A stretch of DNA of 64,000 nt from Telmatactis stephensoni (Eukaryota; Cnidaria; Anthozoa; Actiniaria; Isophelliidae), in contig JALIZF010001728.1 in assembly GCA_029948255.1 (NCBI GenBank), positions 248,001 through 312,000 on the forward strand, given 5' to 3'. The notes beneath the pieces were generated by a model. That model worked only from the letters and a program-made list of their open reading frames with translations. It was not told the DNA's origin and did no database searches. This document shows positions 10,737 to 23,100 of this stretch, piece after piece. Both the position numbers and the translations under genes were made by a program. Numbering within the stretch: the first letter of the stretch is position 1; each line of letters starts with the position of its first letter.

Positions 10737-13371
10737 TGTCTCTTCATCTTTGTTCCAACAGGTTCAATAATCCATTCATCCTTCTATTCACACATTTAAC
10801 AGTTGCCTGTTACCTTCTTTGTCTTAAATTTATTTCAACGTGCAACGGAATAAGTAAAATCTACTCTTTCATCCATATCTATTCTTTCACCCACTTATCC
10901 TTTAAACCTCTGTTCCTCTCACCTTTGGACACTCATTTGATCCTAATTCGCTTTCCTCCGTAGTTTTCACTTTTTCATTGTTCTTAATTTTATCAGTTCA
11001 CCTCATGTATTCTATTTATTCGTTTATCCATACCGCGTACAGCGTTTTTTCAAGTCATTACATTCAAAATGCAAAAGTGAATCCAATTGGACAAAATTAG
11101 GTTTTTCATTGTACATAACACAATGCCAGTTAGCATCAACGAAAGCAGAGACTATTTTATTAATTCACATAGGTTTAGTTTATTCAGCTTAGTTTTTAGT
11201 GTAATTATACCGTAGAACTCATCTCACTGTTTTTGTTTATGTTTTAATTGCTTCAGAACTGATTATTGCATAATGTTGATATGTTTTGTTTGATAGCTTC
11301 TTGGTAATTAAACTGTGTACTAATGCATCATTAATTTAAATGTCAAGCTGCACCATATTGTAAAATCTTGTTTTCTCACAAGATGAGTTTTTGGTTCAAG
11401 CACAATCAGCGAGTTTCTTTTATAAAAGTTAACTGGAAGACAATTCTACGACTTGCATTTGTTCCATTTCCCAACCTTTCAACTTTCTTTCTTTTCCAGT
11501 TATGTCTATTGTTTCATCCATCATTTTTCCTTCATCTTTGATTTCCATACCAAACTCCGCCACCTATCATAAATTAAAGCATAAAACTTTACTAGATTTT
11601 AACATTTCTTTGCTAATTCCATATCCAAGCATCCACTACAATTTCCATTCATTACATCTGCTAATACACTTAAAGTTAAGTTCATTTGCTAACAAAGCTG
11701 TAACGAAACTCTTTTACACTTAATTTTGACATGGTCAGTTTTATTATTTGAACGTCAGTTGATATGCATAAATTCTTTTCCAAGTTTTGTATTGGCACGT
11801 CAAGAAGATTAACTTACTGCAAATATTATTCCAACAGAACCTTAGTCAAGGTTTAGTCATTTAAGCCCGTTCAAGTAATTTACATCGAGCCTGCAATACA
11901 TAGACTTCCGGACCAATACACATCACATCTGTCGTCTCCTAGTGTATTAGCAACCTCTCACTAAAAAACACTTGCATATCTAATTATCAAATTGATATCA
12001 GATGATGCAATGCTTTTGTTAAAACGTTGCAAAATTAACAATAGGCATCCAGGATGGTTTCTGTACGAGGATTGGCTCACTGTTTAGAAAACAACGTGAA
12101 ACGGAACATTTTGAGACAAGGCTTTTAGACCAATGCTTGACAGTAAGGCGACTTAGGTCAAGTGAAATGCTACTACCTAAAAACTGAATGGCTGTAAGCT
12201 TGACCCGATTGCGATAGCCTGCCTTTCTATGGGCTATTACAAAGACAGATATTTGTTAACTCGTTGCAAACAAGCGTTTTTCTATGTCGTGTTGTACGAC
12301 CTTTGCTCCTCTTAAATTGCCACTCATTCGTCATCCTAAAACACGATTTATTTCCCACTTTCATCTCAGTTTTGTTGTTAATTTTTAATTTGCAATGAAG
12401 GAGTGAGATCAGAAAAATGATATGCTACTGGGATACAGGAATTGCCTCAGGAAATTGCCACCACAATCATGAAATAATTCACATATTTTCATACTTTCTA
12501 AAATGCTTTAGCTACTAATGGTCACTAATAATGTGTAGTCGAACACAGTAGAGTGAGGAAATTGTGCTTTTATGGTCAAACCTCATTTTATGCAGACTTT
12601 CCTTTACTGTGAAAGTTTTGTTCCCTTCGTGGCCGAAAAAGAGCTCAACAGGACATTCTGAATAGCTAGCTAGCAGGAGGCAAGACGAACGGTAAATAAT
12701 ATGAAGAATCCTTCACTAGGAGTACAAGTAAGCTACAAATGAATAGAGCATTGCTAATGAAAAGGAATACGTGAAAGAGAGCGCTGAGGATGAGATGTCT
12801 AAATATATGCGTAGAATCAGACAGACGATGAACTAGAAAGCAGATAGACGCACGCTTTCGATTTCCATTTAAAACATAAACGAGCTCGACAAACCTCAAT
12901 TTTAAAATTTAAAAAAAGAAATTGAATAAAATGTATTTGTGAGTACGAAATATAAATGCGGGAACCATAAGCTTGTTGAGGGCTTACAGAATGTAAAGAA
13001 AATCGCATAACTTGCAGCACATAAAAATCAGTTCTTAGATTTGATCCTCTTAACGTAAGGGCTATTGAGTGATGATTCAATAACGAGGTCTAAAGCGAAA
13101 GCTGATCAAAGAAACCAAAAATAGAAGAAGGAAAAAAGATGAAAAATGAATAAAATAAGTCAATTAGCCTGTTTTCACTTTGAAATTATACTGTACGTTC
13201 TATAAAATCCAGAAAAGTACCCCGAAAAGAAGTCCACGTAATTTGCGTCGAATGTAATACTGATAAACTTTAGACGTGCAATCTCATCTCAATACAGTAT
13301 CAAATCAACTGGCAATGAAAAATTAGTATGAAAAAGTTTAGTCTGACTTGGTTTTAAACCCTGTAACCACA
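10737..13371. other. No gene seen
   Basis: Long AT-rich region. The first part (to about 11720) is pyrimidine-rich with CATTCATC-type phrases resembling decayed microsatellite. The remainder shows only chance-length open frames. Confidence 0.4.
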
Positions 13372-13625
13372 GGCACCCCAGGCAATCATTTAGAGCAGCG
13401 CGTAACATCAGCGTATAAAGCAATATAAACCCGAAACCTTACATTTGCTTTATATTTTTATTTATTTTTTATTTATTTCAATATTTATACAGGGCATCTG
13501 ATTAGCAGTGCTAGTTTGAACAGAGCCCTGTTTAATACAATTTACAATTCAAATATGAATTACAAACAGTATATTGCTTTATACGCTGATGTTACGCGCT
13601 GCTCTAAATGATTACCTGGGGTGCC
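13372..13625. mobile_element. MITE with ~56-bp terminal inverted repeats
   Basis: 13372-13427 (GGCACCCCAGGCAATCATTT then AGAGCAGCGCGTAACATCAG and onward) is repeated as its reverse complement at 13570-13625. The 140-bp core is AT-rich and contains an imperfect copy of GAACAGAGCCCTGTTTAA. Confidence 0.8.
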
Positions 13626-14439
13626 TTTGCTGTAACTTCTTCGTTTTATTGGTAGTCAGGATCTTATCACCATTCGTCCTTTTTTTTAAATGATAACGAT
13701 GCCTCAAAGCAAATACATATACTACGGACTTAAAAAAAAAAGACAAAAAAAACCCCTGCTCGTTACTTAAAAATGCCACTCATTTTGCATGAGATGGTTA
13801 CATTAAGGTAGCTAGGGAGTAAGTGAACTCCAAGGATGAACGCATTTTTGGACAGTCCTTATTAAAACACAGTCAATAATGAGTGTAGTCATGGTAACAC
13901 TTGTGAAGAGCAATTATGATTACTTCCTGTTTGAAAAGTACACAACTCATTGTTCACGATTTTCTGATTTCCGCTCACAGCACGCAACCCTAAACATTGT
14001 TTTGACTTTGATCACGCTCCTATAGAACCCAGTAAGGACAGATGTCTGCAAACAACAGTTAGACTGCAGCTGTCCTTTTGATTGAGGGCTATTAAAACAG
14101 TTATGACCAAATATGGCAAATCAGATGCCACGAACTTTGTTTCCGGATAGGGTCCGGGTGAAAAAGTTCTGGGACCAAGGTCCCAGACCTATATTTGGAG
14201 GAGAACCTTTGACTAGATTGTCAGTGACCATGAATTTGGGAAATGTCAGTATAATATATTTATAGGCAATGTCTTTTGTCAGGCAAAGGTAATTGTAATG
14301 AACAAGCAGCATAACAATGACGATTTTGTGTCGTATAGTGGGACTTAGAGTCATTTGAATAAGAACACAATGACATTACCGGTAATGTCACTTCCACATC
14401 CGGGATATACCCTGCAAGGACCTGCTCTATTTCAAACAG

Positions 14440-14900
14440 GGAACGTGGGTGCCCGGGGGGGGGGGGGGGGGCACGTGGGGCCGGGGGGCACTCCTTCTAG
14501 TTTTGGGTAGGGACGTGCCGCTGAGCCCCTCAAATCCTGACCCTGTTCCAGAGTAAAAAAGCTTAAAACACTACCCTGTTCCAGAGTAAGTAGCACAAAA
14601 ATATACCCTGTCCCAGTGAAATGTTTTGCATTTTGACATGCAATAGTTTGTGCTATCGGTTTTGTCAAACATTTAATGAAGAGTCAATCTGATTTTCCGA
14701 CTGATTTCTTTTGGTACCTAATTACAGAGCGACGTTTATGCAACATCCAGACGTACTTTGTAAAAAACTATCCTGTTCCAGAGAGAGAAAGAGCTATTTT
14801 ATATACCCTGTTCCAGAGTAAAATCGCTGAAAACCATGCCCTGTTTGGCGGCACGTACCCGGGTGATAGCAAATATATAGGAGTACCCCCCCGGGCGTGC
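14440..14900. repeat. Composite repeat: G-tracts plus CCCTGTTCCAGAGTAA copies
   Basis: A run of about 18 G (14455-14472) leads into a GGCACTCC motif. At least five copies of (A/T)CCCTGTTCCAGAG or close variants follow (about 14540, 14573, 14600, 14770, 14805), and the block ends in GGAGTACCCCCCCGGGC (about 14880-14896), which mirrors the G-rich start in inverted orientation. It looks like one dispersed repeat element with G/C-rich inverted ends. Confidence 0.65.
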
Positions 14901-16712
14901 AGGGTGGTACTGAAGGGTTGGGTAGTACTTCACCGCTCACTTCTGTATTACTATGTTCAGAGCTCGAGGCCAACTTGGGCAACCATATGTGAGTTGAGAT
15001 TTGTAGCATGTGGTGTTCTTACGCTTTCTCTCCCTCAGCAAACATTGACATATGTATGGTGTGAACATTCTAACTGTCGAATGTAGCGAAGTTTTACTGT
15101 ATTTCATTTTGTTTCAAGCAAAATGTGTTCGTATCATATCAAGTGTATCATTTTCTCGTGAACAATGCGTTACGGACACTCCTATTACGAATAAATCTGC
15201 CTAAGTTTCTTATTGGGTTCGGTATACATCATCGTTTCCAATCAGGTCTCCAATAGAAGGTGCCCCTTTCCACCTTGAGCTCCAGACTGCCCATTCCCTT
15301 CATAACTATCGAGAGTTTAACTCAAGAAAGAACCACTTTATGCCAACACTTGTCAGTAATGATGCATTTTCTTCTTCCTTTGATGTCCCTATGGACGACG
15401 GGTTCCACTGTACTTAGTTTCATTAGGTGGGCGATAAGAGTTCTGGAATTTTGAACACGTTAACTGGGTTGCACCAATATCTTAGTCATAGGCGCCGTTG
15501 TACTATGTTTACCACATATCACCATTCTAGAAGGGTTTTATTAGCGTCAGTATTAAATATTGCTTCCTTTTAGTGACTGTACTTTATCATTTCAATTCTT
15601 GATTTTTTCTGCAATCAGTGATTTATAGTTTCCGCCAGGGCTTAGCATATAGATAACCCGTGCAAGGACCTTATCGCCACAAGTGCTTATCGGTCTTATC
15701 GGGAGTAGTTTCTGAGGTTACTTTAGTGTAGCAAGTGTGTCCAAGCGTGTGAGAGTGCCAGCGGCGTCTCCAAATTAATGCGCAACACTAGAAGACATTG
15801 GACACTTTGCAGTTACATATTGTTATTTTTGATTTGCTGATCCAATGCACTTTTTTATTTTCAATTGAACGTGTAAAGAATGCCGGGGCTTTTTTATGAC
15901 ACGCGATGGGAGTGGAGAGGTTGAAGGGGAGGGAGGTAGAAAACATGCATTGTGTCTCCTTGTGGTTCCCCCAAAATGGATAAAGAAGTCATATAACGTT
16001 ACGAAACTTTAAACCCTGGTACGATCGAAGAAGGGCAAAGCTTTCCTTATCGACAGACGTTCAGTTTACCATGGTCTCTAGCCTTGAAAAGCTGAGAATC
16101 GGGGCTCAGTTTCGGACTCCTTTATGACTTGTTTATGTCTTGCATTGAGAAAGAGCATTGAGAACGAGCAAAAACTCAATATTCCGAAAAATTGGGCTTT
16201 TTAAGACCCGTAACCACTATCAGTCCCCTAGCTTGCACAATAAAGGTTTAAAATCAACTCGAGCAAAAATCAAACTTATGACACTGACTCTACTGGAATT
16301 ACTGAGTTTTATCACCCGTATTTTCCGGCTCGCGCGCTCTTAATAATCCTTCTGAAAAAGTGACGTGATAAGGGCCGTACGGCTTTGCTCGAGCGGGTCG
16401 TAAAAACCCGTACGGCCTTGCTCGTTTTCGCGCGCTATATTTCTATTTGTATATCAGAGTTTTTTAGCACTTTTTAGCACAGAAAAACCAGGTCATATGA
16501 TAAAATACTTATTGACTGAGTTAGGTCGGGCCAGACGGGAAAATGTTTGGCTCTTGGTCATTTGTACGGACCTCGCTTGCACAGGGCAGTAGAAGGGCAC
16601 CGCAGTAGGTCATGTTTGGTTGATCTTCGTCTGTTGGGCATCCTGTGGTAGATGTGACAAAGTCCTCAAGATGTCTAAATATAACAACTGTCAATTAACG
16701 ACGTCAGCTATC
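14901..16712. other. No gene seen
   Basis: Intergenic sequence without recognisable exons. 16360-16430 contains two close copies of CCGTACGGC(T/C)TTGCTCG, probably repeat-derived. Confidence 0.4.
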
Positions 16713-16718
16713 TTTATT
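16713..16718 (-). terminator. Candidate polyadenylation signal of FGF-like gene 1
   Basis: AATAAA on the minus strand, about 460 nt beyond the stop codon of FGF-like gene 1. Motif evidence only. Confidence 0.25.
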
Positions 16719-17178
16719 TGTTGTAATAACATTTGCAATAAATAAACTTCTTTTGTATGATTAAATCTCGTTAAAGTATTAAATTACACACATGAAAATA
16801 ACTCTAATTTATGTTCCAGAACTTTGCTTTCACTCATGAGTCTCATGGCGAGATAACTTAGGACTGGCTTTCAGTGGCACAAATACAAGACTTATGCTTG
16901 CGTCACAGTGAAAAAGCTAGAAAGAAATTATACTTTGAACGTTTCATGAGGCTAACAAAGCATCACATGTGAAGTCAATCCAGTGTCAAGAAATATGAAT
17001 CATGAAAGCTTATTTTCCAGTCTCTATCTGAAACGTGATTGTATCACCCAGGCCTACGCAATCCTCATGGACGTTTCATCGGCAGGTGCAGCCTGGAGAC
17101 AAAAAGCCAGGTTACGTAGAGACGTCTCCATATTCGGAAATAAAATCTCAAGAAATCCAGCTTTATGAACTGATAAAT

Positions 17179-20100
17179 TCAACTTTGCTTTCGACTTTTA
17201 TGTGACAATTGTCTTCGTTTCTTCATTCGTCGAGCTCTACCGACTTTTCTTAATCTAAATCTGCGGAATTTTCCTCTGAAATCTCGTTGCAAAAACTGTA
17301 AAGGCTTCCGTTTCTTTCTCCTTGCAACGATTGGACCTGAAATAGCCTTGCCCCTTCGATTAATTGCAATGTACCATGTTGGATATTTGACTGACTGATA
17401 AATGAAATAACCTTGTGAATTTTCAATTTCTTTGTATATGCATTTCTTTCTCTTTTCCTTTTTTCCCTGCTTCTGTTGAGAAGAAAAATAAAACGCAACT
17501 AAATAGGTGAACCATCAAGTTAAACATTTCTGGTCCTGTGGATTCTCCCAAGAACATCAAATAAGTACAGCGGAACCTCTCTATTACGGTAACCGAAAGG
17601 CCAGAGAAGTGTCCATATTATGGAAGGGTCATATACTACATAGAGGTCGGGCTTATGACGTTATTTTAAAGTTTCTTATGACAGGTGCAGTATCTAGTGT
17701 TCTTTTTGTGATCAAAAAGACGTAGGAACATCTGTTTGCAGATATACTTAATGTCTTATGGGGCCCACCACGACATTTTGCATTACAGTGCTTTCCGTAT
17801 TACACTTTTACAATCAGGACAATATTTCAACTTACAAGATTTTAGATTACAAGATGTCAGAAAGCTCCACACTGTCCGTAATAAAGACGTAGAATATGTC
17901 TGAATTTTACCATCTGTGGCCGAGATTAGGTGTCAATTGTCCGTAGTAATAGAGAGCGGAGTCCATAATATGGAAGTATTTTTAACAGAAAATACATGGA
18001 AATTTTACCGGGACCAAAAGAACTGTCCATAACATGGAAGTCTCCGTATTATAGAGGTGTTCGTATTATAGAGGTGTTCGTACGGAGAGGTTTCACTGTA
18101 CCATCAATTAACATTACTACCTATCAAAAGTTTTATTTTTATTTCGTGGTTGGGCGCGAATGATTGGGACGGTAAATGCATGCAGAATTGAATAAACATG
18201 GAATAATTTGGACGTGTTTGGGTAGAGTTAGAAGCAGTAGCAGATACAGTCACATGATGATTTGTTAAAAGGTTAGCGTTACTCAACTGAATCGAAGTTC
18301 TTTATGAAGAATAACCGCTACGAAGCTCAAACCGTTTAGTTCTTTCTATACTATTATCAAAAAAAATGGCAATAATCGGGTGATGTTAACTTCAGTCCTG
18401 AAAATCTCTCTTTCACACTCCCCTCAAGCACAAAAAGAAGCCTTTCCGTAGAGCTAATGTATATAGCGACAGCTCCCTCCCTCCTCCCTGGTCAGTATAG
18501 GCCACATGCAATGGATCGGGATAAACATAAACAGAATAAATGAAAATTGTGAAAAAGATGGATGCTTACTGAAAGAAAAAGAGACAGAAAAATAAAAGAT
18601 GGTGTAATTTAATTTCAACATAATATAAGCTCAGTTCAAATTTGAACAGGTTTAATTCATCGCAGTGTGACATACGACCAACGCGACTCGAAAGAACAAT
18701 GGGTGTCATCCTTGTGGTTATTGACACACCGCAAGGACACTGCCTTGAGGTTGATCTCAAGAAGCTCTCCATATCCTTACTACAACTTCGGATTAGTTTT
18801 CACTCCACTGCACTCACATCTGGGGAAGAGTATCAATGGATTTCTTAATGCAATACCAGACTGCAAGAAGTTTTTGTTTGCCTCAAACGTGGAATATATT
18901 TCAAATAAATGCTTCAAATCCAAATCCCTGGATTACCGTGCATGGCACTAAGCTTACTATCTTCTTATTCATATCCTACAAAAGCTCAAGGTGGCCCCCT
19001 GCAGTTCCTTGGTAGCCTAGAAGACTTTGAACTTCATTTTCAAAAAGTTGATCAATCATTGAGTCAGCTGCAACCATAGAAGATTGGGTGAGAGAACTGT
19101 AGGGAGCCACCTTAACTCCAGGTATGAAACACCATCGACTCACATTGCGTGAGTTTTAGTCTATATCCCAGTGGGGGAGTTGAATCGACTGATATTTCAC
19201 ATAAATGAATTATTAGGGTACTGTCATGGAGGTTGTTATAAAATGATTCATTCCCTAGGGGGTAATAGAGCTAAACCATAAGGCTTTTTGTTTATTGATT
19301 CCTAACGACTACAATTATTGCCTACGTGTATGCAGAATCTCATTATCTTAAATAAATAAGAAAATATATAGAAAATACTTGTGTATTTAAGTGCCTGATG
19401 TCCTCTAGCGCTTGCGTTTTTGTTTTTTACTGAGGGAAATCGGAGAAAACCTGGATCTAAAATCTCTCGAAGCAAGGGAGAGAGAACTAACTCAAAGACT
19501 CAAATCGCATGTGATGCCCGTCCTCCCCAGGTGTCCACCATTTTGGATTATTTTGTGTGTATCAGTCAATATCTGAAAATATACTATTTGGTAGCTAAAA
19601 GCATGCCATATATCAGATATACTAATAAGACTTTACTGCCGAAACTCAATTAATACCGAAGCATTAGTTTATATTGAGGACCATATATTTCTGAAGGAAG
19701 ACGTGAGGAAGGGGAAGTGCTTAACCAAAACTTTTACGAGAATACTGATTTCACTTTACCAATTAGTCCAGAATCATTTTAAGAGACATTTTGCTGAAGA
19801 AGTCAGTGGTGAATTTTAGGTAAGCTAGTAGAAGAGTTGCTTAATAGAATTTTGCGCATTTATTGTGATAGCTGGAAATGTGCGTATTTCGAAAAGTGTG
19901 TGTCAGTTTCCTTAAGGCTGAAAGATCTGTAAGCCACTTGTATGTTTTACATGCCATTCAGAAGTGGAATTACAAATAAAAAGACGGCCATGTCAGTGTA
20001 CAGAGTTGGTCAATGTAAAGAGGTGACCATTATAGAGAAGTGGGCATTGTACAGGGTTGGTCATTGTATAGCGGTAATGATTGAAGACCTACCTCTCGTC

Positions 20101-23100
20101 CTACAAGTTTTCCTCTCTTATTCATGCACAAGTAAAGACCAGTCTTGACTCCTCGTATTCTGATTTTGCCAAATGTCACGGACTCAATGGAGAGTTTTGC
20201 TAAAAGAAAAACAATTGAATCGTAAACATGTTACAAAAAAATGATATAAAGTTTATCAAGTTTCTATGCATGGATCTTTGTTTAAAAGAGTAATAAGTGG
20301 GGTACAACCCCTCCCTCTTCAATCAGTTTTTCGTCCCAAAGGAGCTATAAAAGCTTCGCTGTGGGAATAGCGCTGAGTCCAAACACAAAAACTGGTTTCG
20401 AGGACTTGCCGCACTGATCATCGTTCCTCAGCTGCGCCAAACGTTAAGTCACGATGTTGGGCGCAGTCGAACTGAGGACAGTCATTCGACGAAAAGATGC
20501 TTTGTGCGATCACTGGGCAGCAATAATATTTTACATTAGCAAGAATCCAAATTCTTAGGACAGAGAGATCTTTTTTCCTGCTGCCGTCCCATATGTGATG
20601 GCCGCCGTCACGTGATCGTGCAAGGCCCCTCTGTGAATACTGAGAGCAGAACTGATATGCTTATTTCTTCGCTTCAGATATCGTCCTGAGCGTAACCTAA
20701 CCACGGCTATTCTCCACTTCTCGCAGAGCGCACTCGCTGTCGAACACCATTTTTCCCGCCGTGAATGCTGATGAGTCCACGCAGCGAGCACCCGCTTGTA
20801 TTAATCAATCAGAAATCGTGCTGATATCGCGAAAGATCTTAATCCAAAATGATTGCTAGCTAACGGAGAGAAAGAGTTGAACATGATTGCGCGCACTCCA
20901 TGATACTTAATAATTAGGGTTTTTTTATTTCACCGAAGCAAAAATCTCAATTTCTCTTGCCAAAAATGTAATTTTTATTGGTCGTCATTCGACACGGTTG
21001 CTATGACAACAAGCACTTATGTTGATCTATAGAAATAATAACACTTGAGATTGAAATCATGGGGTTCAAAGGATTATAGGATAATCTGTTAGATAAGCAG
21101 AATATGGACAAACTGAATATATGTTTGTATAATGATAATTATCTAAGTGTACTATTATCATTCTTCTTTAATAGTTTTTACCGATATTTATGTAAACTCT
21201 ACTAAAGCCTTTGCCTGTCTTTGAATACAAGAGCAGGTAAAGATTTTAACATTCCTAGCAGATGTCTAAGGTGGAAGCGCGCAATTTTTGTTCTTGTGAG
21301 CGCGTTCTTCGTGTGATGTCTCAAGATTGTAAAAGGAACATCATACTCTATTAAAGCATCTTTCATACCAATCATTCAGTGAAACAAATGTAAAGTAGAC
21401 CACTGCATTCCTATGCGTGAAAAATATCTTGAAAAATGTAGTTTTAGCTGTTTGTGGTTGAAGTGCTCTACAGTTTTTCATTATATAATAGTTTTAGCAG
21501 ACACTGCATCAAAATATAGCAGCAAGATAACCTTGTTGACATCGCTTTTATGACGAACAATAAAGGTCTAATGCATCCTTTGTGCTTCGATTTCTACTCT
21601 TAATCGTCTTGTCGTCTGGTCCTTATTTATTTTCGTTAGAAAACACCCAAATACGGGACCGAGGTATCGCATCCTAATCTCTGGAATAAGGTTCAAGATG
21701 GTTTTGTGGAAATGACAAAGTTAACGGCTGCGCGCATGTTGCTTGGTCTGTATCTGGTCTAAGCCGAATTGCCTTTGGATCACAAAGAAATAGCAAAAAT
21801 GTATTTGCAGTGCACATATAATTTTTAGGTTTTTCCTTCCTATGAAGGCAGAAGCACCACAGTTTACAACAGTTACTGTGAGCCGAAGTCTCAAAGAGTA
21901 TTTGCTCATTGTTTTATTGCAATGCTGTATAAATTAACTGGTAATGCAATGCGTATAAAAGGGTACTTTCAACTGCGGCTCTACCTTCATCTACAGATAG
22001 TAAAGGAAGTTGACAACATCCATCTCGTAAAGTGGTAGGGCGTGGTGGTTAGTAAGCGCACATTCTATCCACGAAAGGATCTACTGGCACTGATTTTTGG
22101 GGTTGGGTTCATATGTGGAAATGCCTAGAAATATATGCATGCATGGGACTCGTAGTGTTGTTGAAACATATCTTCTATTTGACAAGTACAATATACATGT
22201 GTTTGGAGTTAACAACACGCTGCCATGCGAGTGTGATTTTGTAAACAGCCATCCAAATCGTGTTATCTACAACACCTGTCACCTTTCACCTCGCAACAAC
22301 AGGAAAAATGATGTGTAAAACAGCTGATGAACGAGAGTGTTTTCAAACTATTTAAGCTGTAACGTGAAGTGCTTAACTCGATGTAATACACACTGAGCAC
22401 TCATCCAAAGGGCACTGCGCCGAACAGCGTTTACTAATCCCACCTGAAAAATTCAACCTCATTCAGTGTCAATTAGTCGTCATTCTTGTAAGGGAGAGAA
22501 GTATGGATGTAATAGCATTATTCATCCACCCGCTCGCTAGTTCATTCCTTTCTTGCAGTATATCCTTCCTCCCTCCCTCCCTCCCTCCATCCATCCATCC
22601 ATCCACCCATACATTCGTTCATTCGTTCGTTCGTTGCGGCATTCAGTCATTCATTGAGTTCATCAAACAACACACACACACAAACACGAACAGTTAGCCA
22701 TGCAAGTGTTAAATTGACAATCATGAAGACCCATGAATATTCTCCATTTTGCCAGTCAAAACCACAGCGAACATAACGACGTTAATCTATAGACCATCAA
22801 TTAAATTGTAAATTGTTAGAGGATCAACTGTTTGTCTTTCTATTGAATGCCGTGAGAATGTAATGTGATAGTGATTTTAATTGCGCGAGTGATAAACTAT
22901 AGGCTTATGTTAGTTTTGTTGTTGCTCTTTTCCTCAAATTAGATTGTATGAAATTTGTCCATGTGGATCAATATGGAGCGAAAAACCGACTGAAGAGTTA
23001 AAATGAAGGTGCGGCAATGAAAGGTAATTCGTATTCATCAGCATAAGCTGGACACCGTGCAATAATCAAAATAATAATTGCATGTCAAATAAGTCAAGTA

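Noticed and set aside
14432..15086. 136-codon plus and 78-codon minus frames
   Set aside because: They overlap the composite G/C-tract repeat with serial CCCTGTTCCAGAG copies.
19333..19440. Candidate middle exon of FGF-like gene 1 with the correct 104-nt length and phases
   Set aside because: The translation shows none of the FGF core residues and the acceptor lies in what looks like a dispersed repeat.
21175..21240. Minus-strand peptide LYSKTGKGFSRVYINIGKN resembling the FGF trefoil start
   Set aside because: Only about 22 codons between stops, with no suitable acceptor for an FGF third exon; treated as coincidence, though an FGF profile search of this strand would settle it.
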